A DNA stretch of 11,837 nt from positions 1-11,837 of the forward strand of contig JAFAVN010000111.1 of the NCBI GenBank assembly GCA_019242435.1, written 5' to 3'. The notes below the pieces were generated by a model. The model had not been told where the DNA came from. It saw only the letters and a list, made by a program, of their open reading frames with translations, and searched no databases. The DNA is from Verrucomicrobiota bacterium. GTDB lineage: Bacteria > Verrucomicrobiota > Verrucomicrobiia > Chthoniobacterales > JAFAMB01. Each line of letters starts with the position of its first letter. Position 1 is the first letter of the stretch. Below, piece by piece: positions 1 to 7,190 of this stretch. The translations under genes and the position numbers were made by a program.

Positions 1-277
1 CTGCAGATTAGATTGGTGCCTCGCCCTACCGATTCTCGGCCGTCGCGCATCTGCCTGGCGCCAGCGCAATCCATCAGATCTACCTTGGTCCGAGCAGGTA
101 GATTCATGTCGGTCTCAGCAAATCAGGCGGAGAACAGCGAGCCGACAGCGATAGTTCCAGCCGACCTGATACCTTGGTACTATAGATTTGCTCCCGATTT
201 CAGGCGAAACTGCCCCAGCTTCATTTTTCCAGCCTTTTCGGTGTTACTGACCGCTTGGAGCATGGCAAATCTGACAC
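1..277. other. upstream intergenic region without a convincing gene
   Basis: I see no gene in this stretch. An open frame from 13 to 303 runs through it, but it overlaps the start of the hydrolase at 278 and its product has no recognisable domain. The 9-mer TACCTTGGT occurs at 81-89 and 170-178. The second copy extends to TACCTTGGTA, a TACC/GGTA inverted repeat. It touches TACTAT at 178-183, which preceded by TGG resembles an extended -10 box for the downstream genes. No good -35 box is visible, so the promoter is speculative. Confidence 0.35.
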
Positions 278-910
278 ATGACCACGAAAAAACTGTCATA
301 TGATAGGGACATCACCGCACTTCTGGTGATTGACCCATATAATGATTTCATTTCGGAGGGAGGCAAAATATGGGATCGCCTGAAGGCGGTAGCAGAAGCT
401 AATCAGTGTGTTCCTAATATGTCGCAAGTCCTGAATGCGGCCCGCCAGGCAGGGCTTCGCGTTTTCTATGCACTACATCACCGATACCGGCCCGGCGATT
501 ACGAGAATTGGAAGTACATTGCGCCCATCCAGAAAGCAGCGTGGAAGCGGAAGAGCTTCGAATATGGCACGTGGGGTGGCGAGATCCGCACCGAGTTCGC
601 GCCTAAGGCAGGAGAAATTGTGGCCACGGAGCATTGGTGTTCCAGCGGCTTTGCCAACACCGATTTGGATCAGCAGCTGAAGGTGCACGGCATCCATCAG
701 CTTATCGTGATCGGACTCATAGCACATACCTGCATCGAAGCGACGGTCCGCTTTGCGGCTGAGCTCGGCTACGAAGTCACTGTGGTAAAAGACGCCACGG
801 CAAGTTATTCGGATGAGCAGATGCACGCGGCTCTCGAAATCAATATGCCGAACTACGCCAATGCCATTGTGACCACGGCCGAGATCATCGACTCGATTTC
901 TTATCGCTAA
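278..910 (+). CDS. isochorismatase-family cysteine hydrolase
   Basis: This 210-residue protein spans a single isochorismatase/cysteine-hydrolase domain (PF00857 type), the usual length for the family. The N-terminal strand carries the catalytic aspartate D19 in VIDPYNDF, and the nucleophile C152 lies in LIAHTCIEAT. The motif GFANTDLDQQL (124-134) corresponds to the family block SgFxxTdL. The catalytic lysine normally a few residues before that block is not there: the stretch reads TEHWCSSGF, placing E118 or H119 near the lysine position. Related EHW-type cysteine hydrolases exist, so this looks like a subfamily trait and not decay. Family members hydrolyse amides or vinyl ethers (nicotinamide, isochorismate, carbamoyl compounds); the substrate here cannot be deduced. 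It is probably cytosolic and the first gene of a unit with rpe 44 bp downstream. No strong ribosome binding site precedes the start, so the start is moderately certain. Confidence 0.88.
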   Translation: MTTKKLSYDRDITALLVIDPYNDFISEGGKIWDRLKAVAEANQCVPNMSQVLNAARQAGLRVFYALHHRYRPGDYENWKYIAPIQKAAWKRKSFEYGTWGGEIRTEFAPKAGEIVATEHWCSSGFANTDLDQQLKVHGIHQLIVIGLIAHTCIEATVRFAAELGYEVTVVKDATASYSDEQMHAALEINMPNYANAIVTTAEIIDSISYR

Positions 911-954
911 GCCGCCGGCGCGCTTCCTCTTTCGCCTAACCCGCCACCGGAACT

Positions 955-1662
955 ATGAACCAAAAGCAAAGAACCGATGAATTGCGCAACTGCGCAGTGA
1001 AACTGGCGCCCTCGATTCTATCGGCTGATTTCGCCCGCTTGGGCGAGCAGGTATTCGAAGCCGAGAAGGCCGGAGCTGATCGAATCCACGTAGATGTTAT
1101 GGATGGTCACTTTGTGCCAAATATCTCCTTTGGCGCCACGATCGTTCAATCGATCCGGCCTGTCACCAGTCTGCCGTTAGAAATTCACTTGATGATTTCC
1201 GATCCCGATTCTTTCCTCGAACAGTTTGTCCAGGCTGGCGCCGATTCCTTTTTAGTACACTGGGAAGGTAATAACAATCTGTACCGCACCATTCGGAGCA
1301 TTAAGCAATTTGAAAAACCAGTTGGAGTGGTCATCAATCCGGCCACCCCCGCCCTGGTATTGCAAGAAATTTTGGCAGAAGTGGATTTGGTCTTGGTGAT
1401 GACAATTAACCCGGGGTTCGGTAGCCAGCATTTCTTGCCTATGACTCTAGGAAAGATCCGGCAAGTTCGGCGCATGATTGAGGAGTTCAATCCTGATTGC
1501 GAATTGGAGCTCGACGGTGGCATTGATGCGACCACCGCTCCGCTGGGAGTTACGGCTGGAGCCAACGTGCTGGCAGCCGGATCTGCCATTTTCAGTCATG
1601 AAGACGGGGTGGCTGCCGGGATGAAACACTTGCAAGCTGCCATAAACAGGCACGAAATATGA
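955..1662 (+). CDS. rpe: ribulose-phosphate 3-epimerase
   Basis: Interconverts D-ribulose 5-phosphate and D-xylulose 5-phosphate in the pentose phosphate pathway; cytosolic, metal-dependent TIM barrel. The 235-residue product shows all family signatures: LAPSILSADF (17-26), HVDVMDGHFVPN (45-56) with metal ligands H45 and D47, H78 in EIHLMI, the phosphate-binding loop INPGFGSQ (151-158), and the second catalytic aspartate D187 in LDGGI. About 16 residues precede the usual start of the family, so the true start could be slightly downstream, but no better start codon is evident. Only a weak CGGA precedes the ATG. The gene lies between the cysteine hydrolase and a class I aldolase on the same strand, fitting a sugar-phosphate operon. 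Some rpe-like proteins act on other ketose phosphates, such as allulose or erythrulose phosphates; the sequence alone does not exclude that. Confidence 0.93.
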   Translation: MNQKQRTDELRNCAVKLAPSILSADFARLGEQVFEAEKAGADRIHVDVMDGHFVPNISFGATIVQSIRPVTSLPLEIHLMISDPDSFLEQFVQAGADSFLVHWEGNNNLYRTIRSIKQFEKPVGVVINPATPALVLQEILAEVDLVLVMTINPGFGSQHFLPMTLGKIRQVRRMIEEFNPDCELELDGGIDATTAPLGVTAGANVLAAGSAIFSHEDGVAAGMKHLQAAINRHEI

Positions 1663-1732
1663 AACAAGTCGGGTCGTTCGGTCAGTTCAGCCCACGGACG
1701 CCCGGCGTTACTGGAAAATGAGAGAGACTTTT

Positions 1733-2635
1733 ATGAAGACGTCTACCCTGAAGGAACAAGAGCAACGAAAAATCAAGACACAGCCCGGCTTTATCGCTGC
1801 GCTGGACCAGAGCGGTGGGAGCACGCCCAAGGCGCTTTATGCCTATGGCATTAAGGAAGGCGCCTGGTCTAATGAGGAAGAGATGTTTACGCTCGTGCAT
1901 CAGATGCGCGCGCGCATCATAACCAGCCCTACCTTTAATGGCGATCGAATTATTGGCGCGATTCTGTTCGAGGGCACAATGGATAGGGACATCGAAGGGC
2001 AGCCGAGCGCGGACTATCTCTGGAACGTGAAACGAATTGTGCCCTTCCTGAAAGTGGACAAGGGCCTTACCGACGAGAAGGACGGTGTTCATTTGATGAA
2101 ACCGATACCCGGTTTGGCTGCTCTGCTCGACCGGGCGGTGGCGAAACGCATCTTCGGAACCAAAATGCGCTCCTTCATCAGTCAGGCGAACGCCGCCGGC
2201 ATCAAGGCAATCGTCAAGCAGCAGTTTGAGCTGGCGATGCAGATTCTCGCGACGGGGCTCGTGCCGATCGTCGAGCCGGAAGTGGATATTCACTGTCCGG
2301 AAAAGGCCAAGGCCGAGACATTGCTTAAAACGGCGATTCTTGAGGAGCTCAACAAACTTGCGCCCGATCAGTTGGTAATGCTCAAGATCACCTTGCCGGA
2401 GGAAGATGGGTTTTACGCAGATTGCGTCAGCCATCCGAACGTTCTGAAAGTGGTAGCGCTCTCGGGAGGGTACTCGCTGAAAGAAGGAAATGAGCGCCTC
2501 CGGAGGAATCACGGTGTGGTGGCGAGCTTCTCGCGGGCGCTGCTGGGAGGGTTGTTGCTCCAGCAAACCGATGAGGAGTATAACGCCGTCCTGGACGCAA
2601 CCATTCAGAGCATCTACGAAGCATCCAACACTTGA
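1733..2635 (+). CDS. fda: class I fructose-bisphosphate aldolase (Staphylococcus Fda type)
   Basis: Cleaves fructose 1,6-bisphosphate to dihydroxyacetone phosphate and glyceraldehyde 3-phosphate through a lysine Schiff base, with no metal. The protein resembles the bacterial class I aldolase of Staphylococcus throughout: GFIAALDQSGGSTPKAL near the N-terminus, then GAILFEGTMDR, PFLKVDKGL, LMKPI, IFGTKMRS, GLVPIVEPEVDI, DQLVMLK and SGGYS. The family catalytic pair is kept at the usual 37-residue spacing: E181 in VEPE and Schiff-base lysine K218 in VMLKITLP. Length is 300 residues from this start, against about 296 in Staphylococcus. An in-frame ATG at 1718 adds five residues. I prefer 1733 because GAGAGA lies at a reasonable distance before it, while GGA sits too close to 1718. 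About 70 bp separate it from rpe and 19 bp from the next gene, supporting co-transcription. Relaxed specificity toward other ketose phosphates is possible. Confidence 0.92.
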   Translation: MKTSTLKEQEQRKIKTQPGFIAALDQSGGSTPKALYAYGIKEGAWSNEEEMFTLVHQMRARIITSPTFNGDRIIGAILFEGTMDRDIEGQPSADYLWNVKRIVPFLKVDKGLTDEKDGVHLMKPIPGLAALLDRAVAKRIFGTKMRSFISQANAAGIKAIVKQQFELAMQILATGLVPIVEPEVDIHCPEKAKAETLLKTAILEELNKLAPDQLVMLKITLPEEDGFYADCVSHPNVLKVVALSGGYSLKEGNERLRRNHGVVASFSRALLGGLLLQQTDEEYNAVLDATIQSIYEASNT

Positions 2636-2654
2636 GTTGGCCTCGGAACGAAAG

Positions 2655-3659
2655 ATGAAACACAGACCGTTAGGGAAATCCGGCATCCAGGCGTCAGTTG
2701 TCGGCTTTGGAGCTTGGGCGCTGGGGGGATGGATGTGGGGTGGAACGAAGAAGAACGATCCTGAAGGCGCTATTCGCGCCGCTGTGGATCACGGCATTAA
2801 CCTGATTGACACCGCTCCCATGTATGGTTACGGCCACTCAGAAGAATTGGTTGGAGCCGCTTTAAAAGGGATCCGGGATAAGGTCGTGCTCGCGACCAAG
2901 TGCGGCATGGTCTGGTACAAGAAAGAAGGAGATAAATTCTTCGACGCTAATGAAACCGGAGAGGCGGAAGATGAAAGCGAGAAGAAGTACGAGGTCTATA
3001 TTAATCTACGGCCAGCCATGATTCGGTATGAAATCGAAGAAAGCTTAGGAAGGCTAAAAACCGATAGGATCGATCTTTATCAGACGCATTGGCAGGATTC
3101 CACCACTCGAACCGAAGACGTGATGGCGGAGTTAATGGCGCTCAAACAAGAGGGGAAGATTCGGGCGATCGGCTGTTCCAACGCCACCATCGATCAGATG
3201 AAGCGTTATCAATCTGTTGGTCAACTCGATACGGACCAGGAACAATATTCAATGCTGCAGCGGCAACATGAAACGGACAATCTCCCGTTCTGCCGAGATC
3301 AGAATGTGGCGTTTCTGGCGTACTCGCCGATGGCTCTGGGAATCCTCAGCGGTAAAATCAGAGCGGGTCATGAATTCGGTGCCGGCGACGTCCGCCGCCA
3401 TAATCCTTGGTACCAGAAAGAGAATCGACCAAAAGTGGATGCCCTTCTGGAGGTAGTGCGTTCCGTAGGAGAAAGCAAAGACATTACCATCGCCCAGACC
3501 GTGATTGCTTGGACTCTGGAACAGCCAGGTTGTTCGCATGCTCTGGTTGGCGCCCGCAATCCGGAACAGGCGGCCGCCAATGCTAAGGCCGGCACGGTCG
3601 AATTGACGAAACCAGAAATCCAGAGAATCCGGAAAGCCGTCGATCAAACCACCCTATAA
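2655..3659 (+). CDS. aldo/keto reductase
   Basis: A 334-residue NADP(H)-dependent aldo/keto reductase of the (beta/alpha)8 type (PF00248). The catalytic tetrad is complete: D52 and Y57 in IDTAPMYGYGHSE, K82 in LATKCG, and H145 in LYQTHW. Further family landmarks are the GxCSN-type block IGCSNATIDQM, the YSMLQR strand, AYSPMALGILSGKI, and the cofactor-binding C-terminal block around LVGARNPEQAAANAKA. Overall it resembles the IolS/YajO-like class more than the short 2,5-diketo-gluconate reductases. The reading frame stays open upstream into the aldolase gene, but MKHRPLGKSGIQASVVGFG is the typical AKR N-terminus, so I set the start at 2655, 19 bp after the aldolase stop. It is probably the last gene of the rpe-aldolase unit. 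The substrate, presumably a sugar or short aldehyde, is unknown. Confidence 0.9.
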   Translation: MKHRPLGKSGIQASVVGFGAWALGGWMWGGTKKNDPEGAIRAAVDHGINLIDTAPMYGYGHSEELVGAALKGIRDKVVLATKCGMVWYKKEGDKFFDANETGEAEDESEKKYEVYINLRPAMIRYEIEESLGRLKTDRIDLYQTHWQDSTTRTEDVMAELMALKQEGKIRAIGCSNATIDQMKRYQSVGQLDTDQEQYSMLQRQHETDNLPFCRDQNVAFLAYSPMALGILSGKIRAGHEFGAGDVRRHNPWYQKENRPKVDALLEVVRSVGESKDITIAQTVIAWTLEQPGCSHALVGARNPEQAAANAKAGTVELTKPEIQRIRKAVDQTTL

Positions 3660-3843
3660 GGCGAATCGCAGATCAGGCAAATCAGAATAACCTGGGCGAG
3701 GGCCGTCACCCGTTGATGACGGAGGGGAGCCGCTTTTGCGCTTACTAGTGTTCTGTCCCAAGAAAAGCTGAGTTGCTCGGAACGATGGATCGGTCGAGGT
3801 TGCGCCGGAAAGGCAAATCCGCCTCTCGGCGGGACATCACAAC
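3660..3843 (+). promoter_or_regulatory. intergenic region before dps, with a hairpin over the ribosome binding site
   Basis: A 184-bp gap separates the aldo/keto reductase from dps. It holds two perfect inverted repeats. CCGTCA/TGACGG (3703-3708 and 3717-3722, 8-nt loop) has no T-run, so it is a poor intrinsic terminator. CCGCC/GGCGG (3819-3823 and 3828-3832, loop TCTC) places the purine-rich GGCGGGAC, the only Shine-Dalgarno candidate for dps, partly in a stem. No clear -35/-10 pair was found. Confidence 0.35.
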
Positions 3844-4368
3844 ATGAGCAAGAATGATTCAACTCGGCTGGCAACCCACATCAACGAGGCATTAAGAACT
3901 CCGACCGATCTCGGTACCGAAGGCGTGGAGGAAATATCGGCCTCCCTCCGAGAATTACTGGCAGATGTATTCGCTCTTTACGTGAAGACAAAGAATTTCC
4001 ACTGGCATATGAGCGGGGCGCACTTTCGCGACTACCATCTGTTGCTGGATGAGCAGGGCGAACAGATTTTCGAAATGACGGACGACATCGCGGAACGGGC
4101 ACGTAAAATTGGCGGAACAACGCTGCACTCCATTGGCGAAATCGTCGAGCACCAACGCCTAAAGGACAACAACGCGGAGTTCGTCAGTGCCAAAGACATG
4201 TTGGCTGAGCTTGCTGAGGACAATCAGCAATTGACCCAGTTCCTCCGGGCAACCCATGAAATTTGCGATCGCCACAATGATGTAGCCACCGCCAGTCTGA
4301 TTGAGAACTGGATCGACGAGACTGAGCGAAGAACCTGGTTTTTATTTGAAACCCAGCATGGTGAGTAG
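3844..4368 (+). CDS. dps: Dps-family DNA-binding ferritin-like protein
   Basis: Dps proteins form hollow dodecamers that oxidise and store iron using hydrogen peroxide, protecting DNA in stress and stationary phase. This 174-residue protein carries the Dps signature NFHWHMSGAHF followed by YHLLLDEQ and the second signature TDDIAERARKIGG. The intersubunit ferroxidase ligands are visible: H53, H65 and D69 from one subunit, D80 and E84 from the other, with spacing matching Escherichia coli H51/H63/D67/D78/E82. The N-terminal tail of about 30 residues is polar with few lysines, so DNA binding is less certain than ferroxidase activity. It is transcribed alone, convergent with recQ. A GC-rich hairpin overlaps its ribosome binding site. 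I did not recognise an OxyR, PerR or Fur box. Confidence 0.93.
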   Translation: MSKNDSTRLATHINEALRTPTDLGTEGVEEISASLRELLADVFALYVKTKNFHWHMSGAHFRDYHLLLDEQGEQIFEMTDDIAERARKIGGTTLHSIGEIVEHQRLKDNNAEFVSAKDMLAELAEDNQQLTQFLRATHEICDRHNDVATASLIENWIDETERRTWFLFETQHGE

Positions 4369-4474
4369 ATAGGGCGGATCGTCCGAAGACCTATCGGTGT
4401 CGCGGCGAACGGAAGGTTGGGTGATTGGAGGGATCGCGTCCGCCGCTACCTAAGCCCGTTGCATTTACTCCACG

Positions 4475-6607
4475 CTACCCACCTGAGTGAGCTCTGTGTT
4501 CAGATTCCCGGCCGAACTCCCTGATCGCATCCAAAAAGGCGGGTACATATCTTTCTGCCTTGATGTCACCCACACCCCGTATGCGGCGAGCCGCGTCTAC
4601 GGACTGGGGGCGAATTCGAGCAAAGGCTTTGAGCGTTTCATCCGGAAAAATGACATAGTGTGGTACGCCGCCCTGTTCCTCGGCCAAGGCAGCACGGGTC
4701 TTGCGCAAGGCAGCGAACAATTCCGGATCGACCGGTTCGTCGACAACCTCTGGAGGCACCGATTTTTTGATTCCGCGGGGCTGAGGCTCTTCCGGCCACA
4801 CCATGCTGAATGACGCCCGGTTCTGCATCACCGCAACACCTAGTTCGGTAAGGCCTATCATCGGATACTGACCGCCAGTGGAATAAAGGAGCTTCGCTAC
4901 TTCCAACTCACGAAACAGCTCGTACAGATAATTCGGTCGTTTGTCTCGCAGCAGACCGTAAGTCGTCAATTCGTCCAACCGCGCGTCGAAGATTTCTTTG
5001 GCCTGGCTGCCGAGCAGAACCTGGATCACGCGACCGCGCCCGAAACGCGGAACAAACCCTGGTTCGGTGCGGACTGACATGCGGGCCACTCCGCTTAATA
5101 CCTTGCGAACCAGGACTAACTCTGAATCAGAAGGCGCCCGGAGATTTTGGGGACGGTTGCTGGAACACTGGTCGCAGGCGCCGCAACTAACCAATTCAGG
5201 GTCGCCGAAGTAACGGAGAATGATTTTTTGGCGGCACTCTCTCCCGTAGGCATATGCCAGCATTGCTTTCAGTTTCGCCCGATCGCGCTTTTCCTTTTCC
5301 TGCAATGCTCGAGTATCGATTGGCAATGCAGACGGCCGCAAATCAGGCCGGAGCAACTTAATCCCAAGAATCCGTTTTCCTGGCACATCGAATCGATCGA
5401 TGACACCGTGCCGGTCGAGAATGGTGACAGCGGAGTGCACCGCCATGTCGTTATTATCGCGACCAAGCCGTGCGGCCAAGTCTCTTGTCGAAACAATGAC
5501 CTCTCCATCGGGATTGACTAGATTTCTTAAAAGCAGATACAGCGAACGGATGAGCTCCATTGGCGGATTGTTACCGTCAATGAAAAATTCTTGTACACGC
5601 GTATCTGCGTAGTTAAAAAAGAGCTCGCATTCAGCAGGCTCGCCGTCCCGGCCCGCTCGACCGGCTTCCTGGTAATAGGCCTCAAGCGATCCGGGAATAT
5701 CAAAGTGGGCAACAAACCGCACGTCGGATCGATCGATACCCATCCCGAACGCGTTAGTGGCGACTGCCACGTCACAATCGTTGTGGGTGAATCGCTCCTG
5801 AGCGGCTCCCCTGGCGTCATCATCAATACCGCCATGGTACCGAATGACTTTTGTTCCCCATGACTCCACCGTGTCGCTTACCTGATCCACCCGCTTGCGG
5901 GTTGCGCAGTACACAATGCCCGTGCCGTGGCGCCGAATCAGGTCGCGGAGCCGTTCATATTTTTGTAGCTCTCCTTCCGTCTCTGTAACGACGAAGCGTA
6001 GATTGGGGCGAGCAAATCCGGCGACAAAAACTCTAGGGTTCTGTAGCCCAAGGCGCTTGACAATATCGCTTCGAACTTCGGGGGTGGCCGTCGCCGTAAA
6101 AGCGGCTATCTGAGGTCTGCCGAGCTCGTCAAGCACCTTGCCCAGTCGAAAATAATCGGGACGAAAATCATGTCCCCATTGGGAAATACAATGGGCTTCG
6201 TCAACCGCGAAGAGCGCGACCGTGACCTGACCGATAGCCTCAAGGAACGAATGGCTACGGAACCGTTCCGGAGCGATGTAAACAACCCGGTACTGACCTT
6301 TGCGCATCCGGCGGATGCGCTCTTGCTGTTCAGCTCCGGAAATCGTGCTATTGATCAACGCGGCTGAGATACCGCGCGCGACCAGGCCGTCCACCTGATC
6401 TTTCATTAAAGCCACCAACGGAGAAACCACGATGGTGACTCCGTCCAGCAGGATCGCCGGCAGCTGATAACAGAGGGATTTGCCGCCCCCAGTGGGCATC
6501 ACTACGAAAACATCACGACCTGCCAGAATTTCGGTAATGATCTCGCTTTGCGGTTCCCGGAATTCGCGAAAACCGAAGTAATGCTCAAGGGCTTGTTGCG
6601 AATCCAT
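4475..6607 (-). CDS. recQ: ATP-dependent DNA helicase RecQ
   Basis: A 3'-5' superfamily 2 DNA helicase acting in recombination, repair and stalled-fork processing. The 710-residue product has RecQ domains in order: motif 0 FREFREPQ (13-20); Walker A TGGGKS (39-44); DEAH (136-139) followed by the aromatic-rich loop CISQWGHDFRP; motif III AFTATATP (169-176); motif V ATNAFGMGID (283-292); motif VI QEAGRAGRDG (313-322). The RecQ-C-terminal zinc site has C458, C475, C478 and C481, the same 17-3-3 spacing as E. coli C380/C397/C400/C403. A winged-helix region follows (about 490-600), then a linker and a C-terminal HRDC domain (about 627-698, ending near IRGVGDIKAERYVPAFLDAI). It is about 100 residues longer than E. 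coli RecQ, largely through an extra segment of about 75 residues between motif VI and the zinc site (about 345-445). A perfect 14-bp palindrome lies 3 bp before the start codon. Confidence 0.96.
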   Translation of the reverse strand: MDSQQALEHYFGFREFREPQSEIITEILAGRDVFVVMPTGGGKSLCYQLPAILLDGVTIVVSPLVALMKDQVDGLVARGISAALINSTISGAEQQERIRRMRKGQYRVVYIAPERFRSHSFLEAIGQVTVALFAVDEAHCISQWGHDFRPDYFRLGKVLDELGRPQIAAFTATATPEVRSDIVKRLGLQNPRVFVAGFARPNLRFVVTETEGELQKYERLRDLIRRHGTGIVYCATRKRVDQVSDTVESWGTKVIRYHGGIDDDARGAAQERFTHNDCDVAVATNAFGMGIDRSDVRFVAHFDIPGSLEAYYQEAGRAGRDGEPAECELFFNYADTRVQEFFIDGNNPPMELIRSLYLLLRNLVNPDGEVIVSTRDLAARLGRDNNDMAVHSAVTILDRHGVIDRFDVPGKRILGIKLLRPDLRPSALPIDTRALQEKEKRDRAKLKAMLAYAYGRECRQKIILRYFGDPELVSCGACDQCSSNRPQNLRAPSDSELVLVRKVLSGVARMSVRTEPGFVPRFGRGRVIQVLLGSQAKEIFDARLDELTTYGLLRDKRPNYLYELFRELEVAKLLYSTGGQYPMIGLTELGVAVMQNRASFSMVWPEEPQPRGIKKSVPPEVVDEPVDPELFAALRKTRAALAEEQGGVPHYVIFPDETLKAFARIRPQSVDAARRIRGVGDIKAERYVPAFLDAIREFGRESEHRAHSGG

Positions 6608-6610
6608 CTA

Positions 6611-6624
6611 GTATCCGCGGATAC
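6611..6624. promoter_or_regulatory. 14-bp perfect palindrome upstream of recQ
   Basis: GTATCCGCGGATAC is fully self-complementary and lies 3 bp upstream of the recQ start codon (recQ runs leftward from 6607). It occupies the place where a ribosome binding site would be expected; none is visible on the recQ strand. It could be an operator or an mRNA hairpin near the start. It does not match the classical LexA box CTG-N10-CAG. The function is inferred. Confidence 0.35.
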
Positions 6625-6740
6625 CATATTTTGCTGGCTTGCCGGACGCAACTGCTGAGCGTTGCCGCAGATTTTCCGAGCGAGCTTTTAAGCGATCACA
6701 GTTCGCGTGCTCGGAGCCTGAATTCAGCTAAGTTATTCAC

Positions 6741-7043
6741 ATGGATAGCCAGGCTGATATCCGCTCGTGCCCGATCTGCGGTGAACGAAAACCGGAAGAT
6801 TCTTCCATTTGCCAATCGTGCGAGATAGCGTTTGGCGGTGTCGAGGAGCGCCCTTTGGGCGGGCAGGAGGTCGACCTGAGCCGCTACCGTGGGAAAATGT
6901 TCCCATGGGAACCTTGCGAATTGCCTCCCGCCCTTATCTCCGGCCGTCGCACAGCACTGATTCTTTGCTGCACTCTCGTTTTAATTATCGTGATGCTCGC
7001 TTTGCTACGGACGCCGCTCCCTACTTGCTGGGAAGTGGGCTGA
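6741..7043 (+). CDS. small zinc-ribbon membrane protein, function unknown
   Basis: I do not recognise this 100-residue protein, but its layout looks designed. The N-terminus has two CxxC knuckles (C10/C13 in CPICG and C24/C27 in CQSC) spaced as in a rubredoxin-like zinc ribbon. A polar stretch with RYRGKMFPWEPCELPP follows. Residues 71-89 form one hydrophobic segment (LILCCTLVLIIVMLALL) preceded by RR, which would anchor the protein with the ribbon in the cytoplasm. The tail after the segment is about 11 residues. It is divergent from recQ with a 133-bp gap and converges on the Gfo/Idh gene. There is no clear Shine-Dalgarno sequence. A random open frame of this size is possible, but the paired CxxC plus membrane segment argues for a real gene. 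Confidence 0.6.
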   Translation: MDSQADIRSCPICGERKPEDSSICQSCEIAFGGVEERPLGGQEVDLSRYRGKMFPWEPCELPPALISGRRTALILCCTLVLIIVMLALLRTPLPTCWEVG

Positions 7044-7067
7044 CTACCATCCGCAATCCGTAGTCAC

Positions 7068-7174
7068 TAATCAGTAATCGGTGCGATCAAGCCTCATCCT
7101 TCGAATGACCGACCCTCGGTTTTCCGAGCCGGAGATCGTTGTTCTACCGATTAAGGCAGCCTCTTCGCTGATTA
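7068..7174. repeat. nested inverted repeats between convergent genes
   Basis: TAATCAG (7068-7074) and TAATCGG (7075-7081) lie side by side. Their exact complements CTGATTA (7168-7174) and CCGATTA (7147-7153) follow in the order needed to fold into one interrupted stem. A small CTCGG-TTTT-CCGAG hairpin (7115-7128) sits in the middle. The region lies between the ends of two convergent genes, so it could help transcription termination or mRNA 3' ends on both strands, but no clear T-run follows a stem. Confidence 0.3.
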
Positions 7175-7190
7175 CGGAATGCTATTAAGA

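Noticed and set aside
1..6. Window begins exactly with CTGCAG, a PstI site
   Set aside because: It could reflect a cloned fragment end, but a single 6-mer can occur by chance and nothing else supports it.
264..281. Half of the GntR/FCD operator (TCTGACA) before the cysteine hydrolase
   Set aside because: Only one half matches and the left arm is absent, so it is not evidence that this operon belongs to the regulon.
13..303. Open frame of 96 codons at the left end
   Set aside because: It overlaps the start of the well-supported cysteine hydrolase and has no recognisable domain or convincing coding character.
2490..2654. N-terminal extension of the aldo/keto reductase frame
   Set aside because: It overlaps the aldolase in another frame; the family N-terminus starts at 2655.
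1682..2686. Minus-strand open frame of 334 codons
   Set aside because: It lies opposite the class I aldolase, whose sequence and catalytic residues are clear; this is a shadow frame.
3703..3722. Possible terminator after the aldo/keto reductase
   Set aside because: It is a 6-bp stem without a following T-run, too weak to call an intrinsic terminator.
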